The notes beneath the pieces are model-generated. The model was not told the DNA's origin. It did not search any database and saw nothing but the letters and a program-made list of their open reading frames with translations. Source: Polynucleobacter sp. KF022 (lineage in GTDB: Bacteria; Pseudomonadota; Gammaproteobacteria; Burkholderiales; Burkholderiaceae). Taken from it: 64,000 nucleotides of DNA. Below, in pieces: positions 1 through 7,222 of this stretch. The stretch covers positions 1,302,001 through 1,366,000 of the forward strand of contig NZ_AP026972.1 in NCBI RefSeq assembly GCF_027924105.1, given 5' to 3'. Position 1 is the first letter of the stretch. Every line of letters begins with the position of its first letter. The position numbers and the translations under genes were made by a program.

Positions 1-72
1 ATGGATTGAGGGCTGATAGATGAAGACATATGGAATACAGAATGTAGCGCAATAATTGAATAAACTAGGGGA

Positions 73-606
73 ATGACTCAAACACAGGCCAACCAGCCCC
101 CGCTTACTGCTATTAATCTCTATTGTAGGCAGGAAGCCGATACCGCTTCTCTTGCTAGGCAGCTTGCCACTAATTTTGAGCGCTTTCTGACTGAACATGC
201 AGACTCACACCTAAATATTTCTCTGGAGGGTGATCTTGGTGCCGGTAAAACGACCTTTGCAAGATACCTTATTCAAGCCATGGGGCATGAAGGCAAAGTG
301 AAGAGTCCTACCTACACCTTATGCGAGCCTTATACGCTGCAATTTAAAGATCAAGCGATCACCGTACATCATTTTGATTTGTATCGCATGCGAGATCCGC
401 TGGAGTGGCAAGAAGCAGGCTTTGCGGAACACTTTGACGTTCCTGGAATTTGCCTCATTGAATGGCCAGAAAAAGCGGAAGGTACTTTGCCAGGTTTTGA
501 TATTCAGATTCAACTTACTGCTGGTGCAGATGAAAACGAACGCGCTATCACGCTCAATGCCATCACTCAATCTGGCAAGATGGCATTACAAGAGATTCAA
601 CAATAG
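73..606 (+). CDS. tsaE: tRNA threonylcarbamoyladenosine biosynthesis ATPase TsaE
   Basis: TsaE is the cytoplasmic P-loop ATPase that works with TsaB and TsaD to make N6-threonylcarbamoyl-adenosine at position 37 of ANN-decoding tRNAs. The 177-residue product carries the Walker A motif GDLGAGKTT at residues 53-61, followed by SPTYTL (78-83), HHFDLYR (99-105) and LIEWPEK (128-134), which are all hallmarks of the family. It is slightly longer than the usual 150-160 residues because of a variable N-terminus. The ATG at 73 follows a GGGGA Shine-Dalgarno-like stretch. It lies 17 nt upstream of amiC in the same direction, so the pair is probably co-transcribed, as in many proteobacteria. No regulatory site is evident in the first 72 bases. 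Confidence 0.95.
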   Translation: MTQTQANQPPLTAINLYCRQEADTASLARQLATNFERFLTEHADSHLNISLEGDLGAGKTTFARYLIQAMGHEGKVKSPTYTLCEPYTLQFKDQAITVHHFDLYRMRDPLEWQEAGFAEHFDVPGICLIEWPEKAEGTLPGFDIQIQLTAGADENERAITLNAITQSGKMALQEIQQ

Positions 607-623
607 TTATTTGCTATTAATAC

Positions 624-1970
624 ATGAGTAATCAGAAGACCAATCTCTCGAAAAGACAAACACTGAAGACTTCAGCGAAGTTCTTGAGCTTTGCTCTATT
701 ACTCACAGAGGTTGATATTGCTTGGGGTGCCAAGATTTTAGGCGTCCGCGTCTGGCCATCAGAGGACTACACCCGCGTTACTTTGGAATCTGACACGCCG
801 CTGCCCATTACCCAGCAGATTCTGACTAATCCTGATCGCTTGGTAGTAGATGTACAAGGATTGGAACTCAATCCCACGCTGAAAGATTTAGTAGCCAAAG
901 TAAAACCCAACGATCCTTATATTTCTCAAGTTCGCGTTGGGCAATTCCAACCAGGCATTGTGCGTTTGGTGTTTGACTTAAAAGAACCAATCAAGCCCCA
1001 ACTCTTTACGCTTGATCCAGTAGCTGAGTACAACTATCGCATGGTGTTTGATTTGTACCCCACTACTCCACCAGACCCTTTGATGGCTTTAGTAAGAAGC
1101 AGTGCTAAAAAAGAGAGCGCGCTAGAAAAATCCAATGAAGAAGTAGATCTCATTGCCCAATTTGCTACTAAGAAAGAGAAAGAGCTTGCTAAAGCTCCAG
1201 CAGCACCCGTAGCGCAAGCCATTCCAGAAATTAAAGAGCCTCCAGCGGGCGCCAAATATAAGCGCTTGATCACGATTGCAATTGATCCTGGCCATGGCGG
1301 TGAAGATCCTGGCGCCATCGGCGCAGCTGGTTCAAAAGAAAAGAATGTCGTACTGGCGATTGCCAAGCGACTCAAGGACAAGATTGAGGGTGAAGCTTAT
1401 ATGCGCCCATTCTTAACTAGAGATGGCGACTATTTTGTGCCGCTTCACATCAGAGTACAAAAAGCAAGACGTGTTGAAGCAGATTTATTTGTCTCCATTC
1501 ATGCCGATGCCTTTATTGAAAGAAATGCTAGAGGCGCTTCCGTATTTGCACTTTCCCAGATGGGGGCCAGTAGCACGACGGCGCGCTGGATGGCAAATAA
1601 AGAAAATGCCTCCGATCTGATTGGTGGCATCAATATCAAGACTCAAGATAGGCAGGTAGCCAACTTATTGCTGGATATGTCGACGACCGCTCAAATTAAA
1701 GATTCTCTGCAGGTGGGCAACTCCATCCTGAAGCAAATTGGTGGATTTGCAGCCTTACATAAACCCAAGGTAGAACAAGCTAGCTTTGCCGTATTAAAGG
1801 CGCCTGACATTCCCTCAATCCTCGTGGAAACGGCATTTATTAGCAATCCACAAGAAGAAGCCCGATTAAACGATGACGGCTATCAGGACAAGATCGCAGA
1901 GGCGATTTTGAGGGGAATTAAGGACTATTTTTCCAAAAATCCACCGGTCGCCAGACGGGTAAATTCATAA
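624..1970 (+). CDS. amiC: N-acetylmuramoyl-L-alanine amidase (AmiC type, AMIN + Amidase_3)
   Basis: This is a periplasmic zinc amidase that cleaves the bond between N-acetylmuramic acid and L-alanine in peptidoglycan at the division septum. The N-terminus has a Tat-like stretch (SKRQTLK, residues 9-15) and a hydrophobic segment. An AMIN domain (about 38-150) and a charged linker precede the Amidase_3 catalytic domain (about 215-435). The expected zinc and catalytic residues are visible: H224 in IDPGHGG, E239 in KEKN, H293 in SIHADAF and E402 in LVETAF. The 448-residue length fits AmiC. Septal localisation through EnvC/NlpD-like activators is family knowledge and is not shown here. The Tat assignment is tentative because the twin arginine is K-R. 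Confidence 0.94.
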   Translation: MSNQKTNLSKRQTLKTSAKFLSFALLLTEVDIAWGAKILGVRVWPSEDYTRVTLESDTPLPITQQILTNPDRLVVDVQGLELNPTLKDLVAKVKPNDPYISQVRVGQFQPGIVRLVFDLKEPIKPQLFTLDPVAEYNYRMVFDLYPTTPPDPLMALVRSSAKKESALEKSNEEVDLIAQFATKKEKELAKAPAAPVAQAIPEIKEPPAGAKYKRLITIAIDPGHGGEDPGAIGAAGSKEKNVVLAIAKRLKDKIEGEAYMRPFLTRDGDYFVPLHIRVQKARRVEADLFVSIHADAFIERNARGASVFALSQMGASSTTARWMANKENASDLIGGINIKTQDRQVANLLLDMSTTAQIKDSLQVGNSILKQIGGFAALHKPKVEQASFAVLKAPDIPSILVETAFISNPQEEARLNDDGYQDKIAEAILRGIKDYFSKNPPVARRVNS

Positions 1971-2035
1971 GCCACTTGTAACTACAAGGGCTGACGGGCA
2001 GACCCCGTAGACCCGAGGATGAGCAACAAACTTCT

Positions 2036-2044
2036 TGCTATAAT
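2036..2044 (+). promoter_or_regulatory. Extended -10 promoter of tRNA-Lys
   Basis: TGCTATAAT matches an extended -10 element (TGn plus a perfect TATAAT) and ends 13 nt before the first base of tRNA-Lys, so transcription would start about 6-7 nt upstream of the mature tRNA. No good -35 box is visible at 17 nt, as expected for extended -10 promoters. Confidence 0.6.
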
Positions 2045-2057
2045 TTATGGCTTAACT

Positions 2058-2133
2058 GGGTCGGTAGCTCAGTCGGTAGAGCAGCGGACTTTTAATCCGT
2101 TGGTCGCGAGTTCGAATCTCGCCCGACCCACCA
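2058..2133 (+). tRNA. tRNA-Lys (anticodon TTT)
   Basis: A 76-nt cloverleaf can be read directly. The acceptor GGGTCGG pairs with CCGACCC, with discriminator A and an encoded CCA end. The D-arm is GCTCAGTCGGTAGAGC, the anticodon loop CTTTTAA carries TTT, and the T-arm has GCGAG / TTCGAAT / CTCGC. A strong intrinsic terminator follows 8 nt downstream. The 3' 34 nt recur about 1.05 kb downstream as a degenerate copy, making this gene a likely integration target. Confidence 0.97.
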
Positions 2134-2141
2134 GCATCAAG

Positions 2142-2171
2142 AAAACCCTCACTAGCAATAGTGAGGGTTTT
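2142..2171 (+). terminator. Intrinsic terminator of tRNA-Lys
   Basis: A perfect 12-bp stem (2142-2153 with 2160-2171) closes a 6-nt loop (AGCAAT). The stem runs from A4 on the 5' side to T4 on the 3' side, directly after the tRNA CCA end. Confidence 0.85.
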
Positions 2172-2339
2172 GTCTTTGTAGGCCGAACAAATGTAGTTTC
2201 AGTGCTGCGCAATATACAACTTAATGGACGCTTCTATTGGGGATCTAAGACGCTAGGTTAAGACTGGGCATCTCATGAGACTTGCAAGTGTCGCGTTTCA
2301 CAACACTTAGTCATGTTGTTTGTGGGGAAAATCGACGGA

Positions 2340-2663
2340 TCAATGCAAGAAGATGGAGGCAATGAGGGTAACAGCTACCAAGTTATAGATATGGCCAAGC
2401 AATAACAACTTCACCCCAAAAATTTTTCCGTCTTTAAGCTTTCTGAATACTTGGATTTGATTTATCAAAAATAACCAAACGCCAACCAAGATTAGAAGCG
2501 CAAAAACTATCGCATTAAAAACGTCAATCATAGATGATATTGATTGAATTTGAGAAAGCTCCCACTCGGCAGCTATAAAAACTGCGCCACATATCCCTAA
2601 ATTTCTGCAGATATCAAACACTTGTCTGATTTGATCATCTGAAAGCTCAAGAAAATTTTTCAA
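2340..2663 (-). CDS. Hypothetical small membrane protein (107 aa)
   Basis: I do not recognise this protein. It has an N-terminal soluble stretch followed by hydrophobic segments at about residues 25-33, 47-67 and 84-105, suggesting two or three membrane helices joined by a basic loop (FRKLKDGK). The start is a TTG at 2663 with only a weak GAG ribosome-binding signal, so the exact start is uncertain. It sits 26 nt downstream of the EmrE-like gene on the same strand, inside the segment bracketed by the tRNA-Lys 3'-end duplication. It is therefore likely accessory DNA co-acquired with the pump. No function is assigned. Confidence 0.5.
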   Translation of the reverse strand: MKNFLELSDDQIRQVFDICRNLGICGAVFIAAEWELSQIQSISSMIDVFNAIVFALLILVGVWLFLINQIQVFRKLKDGKIFGVKLLLLGHIYNLVAVTLIASIFLH

Positions 2664-2689
2664 GATATTCTCAAATTAGGTAAAAAATA

Positions 2690-3019
2690 TTAATGCGCTA
2701 CCGACTGGGAAAAAATATTGATTACCAATACCCCAGCAATGATTAATCCAATTCCAATCAAGGCCCCTGCATCTAGTTTTTGCCCTAACCAAATCCAACC
2801 TACTATACCGACAAGCGCAACACCTGCGCCCGACCAAATCGCATAAGCAATGGAGATAGGAATTTGATTGAGTACCTTAGACAAACAATAAAATGCCCCA
2901 CCATATCCAACCACCACAAGTGCGGATGGCATTATTTTAGTAAAGCCTTCACTAAATTTGAGGGCAGTAGTTGCCATCACTTCTGCAGCTATGGCAATAG
3001 CAAGATAAAACCAAACCAT
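2690..3019 (-). CDS. Small multidrug resistance (SMR) efflux protein, EmrE/QacE-like
   Basis: This is a four-helix inner-membrane drug/proton antiporter of the SMR family, which works as a dimer to export quaternary ammonium or lipophilic cations. The 109-residue protein matches EmrE in length. Visible hallmarks are the membrane-embedded glutamate E13 in helix 1, KFSEGFT after helix 1, AYAIWSG in helix 3, GQKLD before helix 4 and AGVLVIN near the end. These favour the EmrE/Qac branch over the guanidinium-exporting SugE/Gdx branch. The start has a near-ideal AGGAGG Shine-Dalgarno 5-6 nt upstream. I see no guanidine riboswitch in the 160-nt leader. It lies within the tRNA-Lys-bracketed insert. 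Confidence 0.9.
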   Translation of the reverse strand: MVWFYLAIAIAAEVMATTALKFSEGFTKIMPSALVVVGYGGAFYCLSKVLNQIPISIAYAIWSGAGVALVGIVGWIWLGQKLDAGALIGIGLIIAGVLVINIFSQSVAH

Positions 3020-3186
3020 TAGGGCCTCCTAAGCATCTCTCTATCTTTATAAACTATAAAATCAACCAGGGCGATTTTAATTGACCAACCGAATCAAATG
3101 ACTAAATCAGACCTCAAAACTGCACATTGTTCTTGATGTTTGTAAATAAGGTGGGATCAAAGCTAAGCCCATGGAATGGTAGCCTA

Positions 3187-3220
3187 TTGGTCGCGAGTTC
3201 GAATCCCGCCCGACTCACCA
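3187..3220 (+). repeat. Degenerate duplicate of the tRNA-Lys 3' end (candidate att remnant)
   Basis: These 34 nt match tRNA-Lys positions 2100-2133 at 32 sites and include the T-loop GTTCGAAT and the CCA end. The two differences create an A-C mismatch in the T-stem and a G-U in the acceptor stem if joined to the tRNA-Lys 5' half. No D-arm, anticodon arm or 5' acceptor strand is found upstream, so this is not a functional tRNA. The arrangement is typical of a duplicated attachment site left by tRNA-targeted integration, but no integrase is present. Confidence 0.75.
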
Positions 3221-3227
3221 GTTATAC

Positions 3228-3252
3228 AAAAGCCACCTTCGGGTGGCTTTTT
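3228..3252 (+). terminator. Intrinsic terminator (UUCG tetraloop), probably bidirectional
   Basis: A 10-bp stem (3228-3237 with 3242-3251) is capped by TTCG and followed by T-rich sequence on the + strand. It stands just after the tRNA 3' remnant and 13 nt past the stop of the minus-strand HD-domain gene, so it could serve both. Confidence 0.75.
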
Positions 3253-3264
3253 CTTTTCTTCAAT

Positions 3265-3816
3265 TTAAGGGGCAACCCATTGTTTTTTTAAGACCCGCCT
3301 AACTATTGGATCAAATGTAGAGAGCGGCTCACTTTTGTAATTGGGGTCAAAAGAAATTTCGTCATACTTGGCGCAAAACTCAACCGTTTGCTCATAAGCA
3401 GGATCAGACTTATATTGATCACGTTGATTGGGATCTACGCCAATCTTGTCACCATAAAAATAGGTCTGGAATAAGCCATGCTGAACCAGCATCCAATAAT
3501 TATTTCTGGAAATAAAGGGGTGCAAAATTGAAGCAATTACCTCGCCATGATTAAATGGCGCCAAAGGCTCTGCAATATCATGGAATAGGGTCACTACAAC
3601 ATACTCATCATCGCGGTTGTCACGCAAGGCTCTGGTGGCGGCTTGGAGACAATGGTCTTTACGTGTAATGTTATAGGCGGTATCTTTGGCTAGATCTTCC
3701 AACAAAGCATAAAGTCTGTCAGGAAGATTTGCCAAGGTTCTTTCGTGAACCCCTTTCATGACCTCAAAGTCAGCCGCTGTTCCTTGGTCCATTCTAGTGA
3801 AGTGCATTTTTTCCAT
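3265..3816 (-). CDS. HD-domain protein (predicted metal-dependent phosphohydrolase/oxygenase-like)
   Basis: This is a predicted HD-superfamily protein of about 183 residues. The metal-binding pattern can be followed: H55 (KDHCLQAATRA), H79-D80 in the LFHDIAE core, H90, H99 and H113 (MLVQHGLFQ). HD domains bind one or two metals and usually hydrolyse phosphoesters. Some small members, such as PhnZ-type enzymes, are diiron oxygenases, and the sequence alone does not decide which applies. A longer reading starts with TTG at 3834, but the ATG at 3816 has AAAGG 8 nt upstream and is preferred. It is a single gene flanked by a bidirectional terminator, with no neighbour that reveals its substrate. 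Confidence 0.8.
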   Translation of the reverse strand: MEKMHFTRMDQGTAADFEVMKGVHERTLANLPDRLYALLEDLAKDTAYNITRKDHCLQAATRALRDNRDDEYVVVTLFHDIAEPLAPFNHGEVIASILHPFISRNNYWMLVQHGLFQTYFYGDKIGVDPNQRDQYKSDPAYEQTVEFCAKYDEISFDPNYKSEPLSTFDPIVRRVLKKQWVAP

Positions 3817-3924
3817 GAGCGGCCTTTCAATCAATAAACTTAATAATTAGCAATATACCTAGATTCATATCTTCTGGGGAATTTTTGGTAAATTCATTTA
3901 ATACCGCTCCCAGTCGCCCCCTCT

Positions 3925-4302
3925 TTAGATTCCCATCTCTTTAAATACTTCTTTGGCCACCCGAAAACTATCTATAGCCGCTGGCACACCACAGTAAATT
4001 GCTACCTGCATAAATACTTCTCGAATTTCTTCCTTGGTAATGCCATTATTGATGGCACCACGAACATGTAATTTCAGCTCGTGCGGACGATTCAAGGCGG
4101 CAATCATAGCCAAATTTAAAAAGCTGCGCGTTTGTCTCTCAAGTCCAGGGCGATTCCAGATCTCATTCCAGCAATACTCCGTAACCAACTCTTGCATTGG
4201 CATATTGAAGTCATCTGCATTTTTTAATGAAGTCTCTACATATTCAGCGCCCAAAACCTCTTTGCGTGTTTTTAGGCCTTTTTCAAATTGTTCGCGGTTC
4301 AT
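3925..4302 (-). CDS. Carboxymuconolactone decarboxylase family protein
   Basis: The 125-residue protein matches the size and fold signature of 4-carboxymuconolactone decarboxylase (PcaC). ALNRPHELKLHVRGA (about 69-83), the EIREV helix (92-96) and YCGVPAA (103-109) are present. There is no CxxC, so it is not an AhpD-type peroxidase subunit. PcaC acts in the beta-ketoadipate pathway, but no other pca gene is in the window, so the exact substrate is open. The ATG at 4302 is chosen over 4338 because AGGAG lies 6 nt upstream of it. Confidence 0.85.
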   Translation of the reverse strand: MNREQFEKGLKTRKEVLGAEYVETSLKNADDFNMPMQELVTEYCWNEIWNRPGLERQTRSFLNLAMIAALNRPHELKLHVRGAINNGITKEEIREVFMQVAIYCGVPAAIDSFRVAKEVFKEMGI

Positions 4303-4394
4303 GTGTTCTCCTATGTTTATCGATGAATTTAAAAACAATATACCCTAATCAAAGCAACCCTTTTACACGGAAAACGGGCAGCCATGATGGTCAT

Positions 4395-4426
4395 AAAAAA
4401 GCCCCAAACTTGCATTCGGGGGCTTT
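4395..4426 (-). terminator. Intrinsic terminator downstream of the Met/His-rich membrane protein gene
   Basis: On the minus strand an 8-bp stem (4419-4426 with 4398-4405) with a 13-nt loop is followed by a run of T residues. It lies 45 nt after the stop at 4471. Confidence 0.65.
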
Positions 4427-4470
4427 ATTGAGAAATCCCATTTCCTTACTTCTATCGAAGCATCCAACTA

Positions 4471-5091
4471 TTAGTGCTTATGGCTTTGGTTTCCCATAGG
4501 CATCGGAGAAGAGGATATGTTTCCATTCATCATTTTTTGATGATCGCCCATCATTTGAGAATGCATAGCCGGATCACAATGCTCATAGTCTTTTGATCCG
4601 CCCATTTGATGAGTCTCGGCACCCTTATAACCAAGAATACTAGGGTCAGCCATGCCGGCAATCATAGCGATATGCCCAAACACCAAGAATAGAGCTACAC
4701 ATATCGCATGGATTTTGAGTCTACCCATTTGATCAAGCGACTTATTAACAAGCCCCAACTCTTGTAAAGCGATCCAAATTAATGGCAATCCAGCAATCAC
4801 ATAAGTAAATACTGCAATGACATCAATCATCGTTCTCCACTCACCTGCTTTAGTAATGGGAATGATGGCATTAGTCACAATGTAGTAAATGATGCCAATA
4901 AAGTAGATGCCTACTGCGATTCCCGCAAATCGATTGAGGTAATAGACGGCCCCATCAAACTTGCGGGTAAACAGTAGATATAACTCTGTAATAGCCAAGG
5001 TCTCCGCCAAAATTACCGGAATGGCCATAAAGATAATTAAATTCCAAGGCTGGTTCACAGCCAATAACTCCATGTAATGAGTCATGTTCAT
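4471..5091 (-). CDS. Predicted inner-membrane protein with Met/His-rich C-terminal tail
   Basis: This 206-residue protein has about four membrane segments (roughly residues 17-40, 52-73, 88-110 and 126-147). They are followed by a hydrophilic tail (about 150-206) very rich in methionine and histidine (HQMGG, HSQMMGDHQKMMNG, final SHKH). Such tails commonly bind soft metals such as copper or silver, which is an inference here. It resembles uncharacterised putative permease families. The start has GGAGA 7 nt upstream. It lies 69 nt downstream of a small secreted Cys/His protein on the same strand, so the two likely form a metal-related unit upstream of the SHP cytochrome operon. No transport function is proven by sequence. 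Confidence 0.7.
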   Translation of the reverse strand: MNMTHYMELLAVNQPWNLIIFMAIPVILAETLAITELYLLFTRKFDGAVYYLNRFAGIAVGIYFIGIIYYIVTNAIIPITKAGEWRTMIDVIAVFTYVIAGLPLIWIALQELGLVNKSLDQMGRLKIHAICVALFLVFGHIAMIAGMADPSILGYKGAETHQMGGSKDYEHCDPAMHSQMMGDHQKMMNGNISSSPMPMGNQSHKH

Positions 5092-5160
5092 TGTATTTCT
5101 CCAAAATAGGCGTGTGACTAGATGTCACAGATCAAGCTAATGCGTAATGCAAAAAATAGC

Positions 5161-5514
5161 TTAAGATTTTGGAGGCTTATAGATGTGATTGATCATCGGC
5201 TGAAGCGCTAATGAAGAATAATTTGAGGCGGCTCTTGCAGTGAAATCCACTGGAACCATTATTGCCATAGGCGCAATGAAGACCAATCCCAAGCAACACT
5301 GATAGCTATCTCCGTTACAAGGCGACTTACTATTGCTATCTGATGTATTGCTAGCTACTTCATCACAATGGTGTGCTGAGATATCAACTACAGCAACTTG
5401 ATGATGGGCTTGGGAAACTGATGATTGAGAAACAGGTTGCTCAATAGGCATCACTGCCGCATGAATTAAGCTGGCAAATAAGCTAAAGCAAAGAGCGATA
5501 CATATCTTTCTCAT
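5161..5514 (-). CDS. Small secreted Cys/His-containing protein (copper-homeostasis-like)
   Basis: I do not recognise a definite family for this 117-residue protein. It has a clear signal peptide (MRKICIALCFSLFASLIHA) and then a mature part with paired histidines (AHH) and several cysteines (HHC, SPCNG, QCC). This pattern is seen in small DUF2946- or CopL-like proteins near copper genes. A hydrophobic stretch (LGLVFIAPMAIMV) follows the cysteines. Its Shine-Dalgarno (AAGG) lies directly against the ATG, so translation may be weak. The next gene downstream encodes a Met/His-rich membrane protein, which supports a shared metal-related role. That role is inference. Confidence 0.6.
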   Translation of the reverse strand: MRKICIALCFSLFASLIHAAVMPIEQPVSQSSVSQAHHQVAVVDISAHHCDEVASNTSDSNSKSPCNGDSYQCCLGLVFIAPMAIMVPVDFTARAASNYSSLALQPMINHIYKPPKS

Positions 5515-5595
5515 CCTTCAATTCTATGCCTATTTGGTAGTTCTGTCGCTAGAGTGATATCGCCATACCAGGCAGATAGCAAATCTATTGCTCGC

Positions 5596-6234
5596 TTACT
5601 GGGTCAAACTAGGAACGGCTCCAGTAAGAATCACATAAAAACAATAGGCTGAGCCCAGGATAAGCAACAGCCCAATCAAATACTGAGGAAACCGAATGGC
5701 TTGTTCAGGTAAGCCCTGTTTTTTGCCGGTCACCATTGATCTGACTAGATTCTCTTTTTGCAGCAAGCTCATGATGATCGCAGCAGCAATGTGTATGACA
5801 ACTATCACTAAGGCTAAGCTAGCAATCGCTTCATGTGCTTCACCCATCAAATCCCCCAAAAACTCCTTCACACTGAAGTAGCCTGTGAGACCGATCAATA
5901 GAATCAGAAGCATAAGACCAACCATCACAATGCCGCCCACTGGATTATGTCCAACCGTGTTGTGTGAATTACTACTCAATAGCCCCTTAGCATGACTCAT
6001 CATTTCTGCCGGGCCTCTAAGAAATTGAGTAAAGCGCGCATATCTTGTGCCTATAAAACCCCAGACCACTCTAAAGATCACTAAGGCGCATGCTGAATAA
6101 CCAAATGCGTAGTGAATCATCTGTAGGCGCTCGCTCTCAGAAGTTAGCCATGCACCAGCAAAACAGATAACTAATAGCCAATGAAAAACACGCGTGGGGA
6201 CATCCCACACTAAGATGGATTGTTTATTGCTCAT
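5596..6234 (-). CDS. Cytochrome b561-type membrane protein of the SHP redox operon
   Basis: This is a b-type cytochrome of 212 residues with four to five membrane helices. It resembles the COG3658 / Ni-Fe hydrogenase b-subunit type. Candidate haem ligands are histidines in RVFHWLL (helix 1), IHYAFGY (helix 2) and IVVIHIAAAI (fourth helix). It would pass electrons from the quinone pool to the periplasmic cytochromes encoded just upstream. Its ATG overlaps the stop of the diheme cytochrome c gene (ATGA), indicating translational coupling. The set SHP - diheme cytochrome c - cytochrome b is a known conserved operon, for example in Rhodobacter and Shewanella. Confidence 0.85.
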   Translation of the reverse strand: MSNKQSILVWDVPTRVFHWLLVICFAGAWLTSESERLQMIHYAFGYSACALVIFRVVWGFIGTRYARFTQFLRGPAEMMSHAKGLLSSNSHNTVGHNPVGGIVMVGLMLLILLIGLTGYFSVKEFLGDLMGEAHEAIASLALVIVVIHIAAAIIMSLLQKENLVRSMVTGKKQGLPEQAIRFPQYLIGLLLILGSAYCFYVILTGAVPSLTQ

Positions 6235-6689
6235 TTGGCAGGAATGGAAATACTTTTTTCACTGAAGATACCCTCAGCTGCTGTGGTGTGACAGGCTCCA
6301 CAGTTGGCCGCGCTCTTAATACCTGCCCTTTTCCAGACATCGGCTTTGATTTCATCATGCTCACGAATAAACCAGGGTGTTTTGGTAATGCGATTGTCTG
6401 GTGCCACTACGTTATATTTTTGTTTAGTGGCGGCATTCTTCTGCAGCCAGTATGAGATTTCTTTTTGGTCCTTTGCGTCAAGACTTGCATCAGTCCCGAA
6501 ATGTTTATTCAGCCCGCTAATGACGTTTTGCCAACTCTTCTCGCCAAGTAATCCTGGTGGGTAAGCCATATGGCAGCTAGCGCATTCAGACTCATAGGAT
6601 TTGGGCGCATCAGATGGCATGGGCACCTTCGCTGCTATAGCTGGTGTAATTGCCAAAATAGCCATCATTAACGTAAAAAGTTTCTTCAT
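6231..6689 (-). CDS. Diheme cytochrome c (DHC family)
   Basis: A periplasmic diheme cytochrome c of 152 residues. It has a signal peptide (about 1-20, ending IAA) and two haem-binding CxxCH motifs: CASCH at 36-40 and CGACH at 130-134. The wide spacing and the WLQKNAA and TPWFIREHDEI regions between the haems match the DHC family. Its known partner is the oxygen-binding cytochrome SHP, encoded 7 nt upstream. The membrane cytochrome b gene overlaps its 3' end. It most likely shuttles electrons between cytochrome b and SHP. The final physiological acceptor of this system is not settled in any organism as far as I know. Confidence 0.88.
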   Translation of the reverse strand: MKKLFTLMMAILAITPAIAAKVPMPSDAPKSYESECASCHMAYPPGLLGEKSWQNVISGLNKHFGTDASLDAKDQKEISYWLQKNAATKQKYNVVAPDNRITKTPWFIREHDEIKADVWKRAGIKSAANCGACHTTAAEGIFSEKSISIPAK

Positions 6690-6696
6690 TGGTATC

Positions 6697-7095
6697 TCAC
6701 TTAACCGTCATTAGCCAGGCAAGGACATCTGCTTTTTCTTGAGCAGTGCAGTCACGCCCCAGGACATCATTACAGTTCCGCTTAAACCACTTATCCGCTT
6801 TCGCTTCGTCAGTAAATCGCGCTGCATTAGCATTGGGGGACAAAGGCTTAATGACCTTGCCAGTCACAATGTGCTTAGTGTCGTGATTCGGTGGATTGTC
6901 ATGGCAGGAAGCACAGCTCCACTCTTTGCCATGCTTAGAATTGAAAAACTGCTCACCTCTGGCTGGGGAAGCTTTGCCAGATTGCGCCTCATAGTTCTTT
7001 AAAAGCTCCTGCGGAGTAGCTGCCTGTACTAGTCCGCTCAAACCCAAAGTTAAAGCTACTGTTAAAAATCTTAATACCGTTAATTCTGTTCTCAT
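6697..7095 (-). CDS. SHP-type oxygen-binding monoheme cytochrome c (DUF1924)
   Basis: This is a 132-residue secreted class I c-type cytochrome similar to the sphaeroides haem protein. A signal peptide (about 1-25) precedes a single haem motif CASCH at 61-65 and the region TGKVIKPLSP. Near the C-terminus a short disulphide-type loop with C108 and C116 (CNDVLGRDC) contains asparagines suited to the unusual Asn axial ligand of SHP. SHP binds oxygen and nitric oxide at the sixth position and is reduced by the diheme cytochrome encoded next. First gene of the three-gene redox operon. The Shine-Dalgarno GAGGG abuts the ATG. Confidence 0.85.
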   Translation of the reverse strand: MRTELTVLRFLTVALTLGLSGLVQAATPQELLKNYEAQSGKASPARGEQFFNSKHGKEWSCASCHDNPPNHDTKHIVTGKVIKPLSPNANAARFTDEAKADKWFKRNCNDVLGRDCTAQEKADVLAWLMTVK

Positions 7096-7168
7096 CCCTC
7101 AAGTATGCGCTCTTGAGATAACCAACCTTAATACATCAGGAAATTACTCGGGTTTAGCAGGGCTCAGT

Positions 7169-7192
7169 AAAAAGCCACCCGAAGGTGGCTTT
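7169..7192 (-). terminator. Intrinsic terminator after the reductase gene
   Basis: A 9-bp stem (7171-7179 with 7184-7192) has a UUCG loop on the minus strand, followed by five T residues. It is the inverted twin of the hairpin at 3228-3251 and lies 31 nt beyond the stop at 7223. Confidence 0.75.
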
Positions 7193-7222
7193 ATCAAACA
7201 ACTGGGTAGTGCTCAATCTAAC

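Noticed and set aside
2019..2261. 80-codon + strand open frame
   Set aside because: It runs through the whole tRNA-Lys gene and its terminator, so it is a chance frame.
3020..3183. Guanidine riboswitch before the SMR gene
   Set aside because: No paired ACGR-loop hairpins or ykkC-type core is seen, and the protein is EmrE-like rather than Gdx-like.
3120..3220. A second complete tRNA gene
   Set aside because: Only the T-arm, 3' acceptor strand and CCA can be found; no 5' acceptor, D-arm or anticodon arm pairs upstream.
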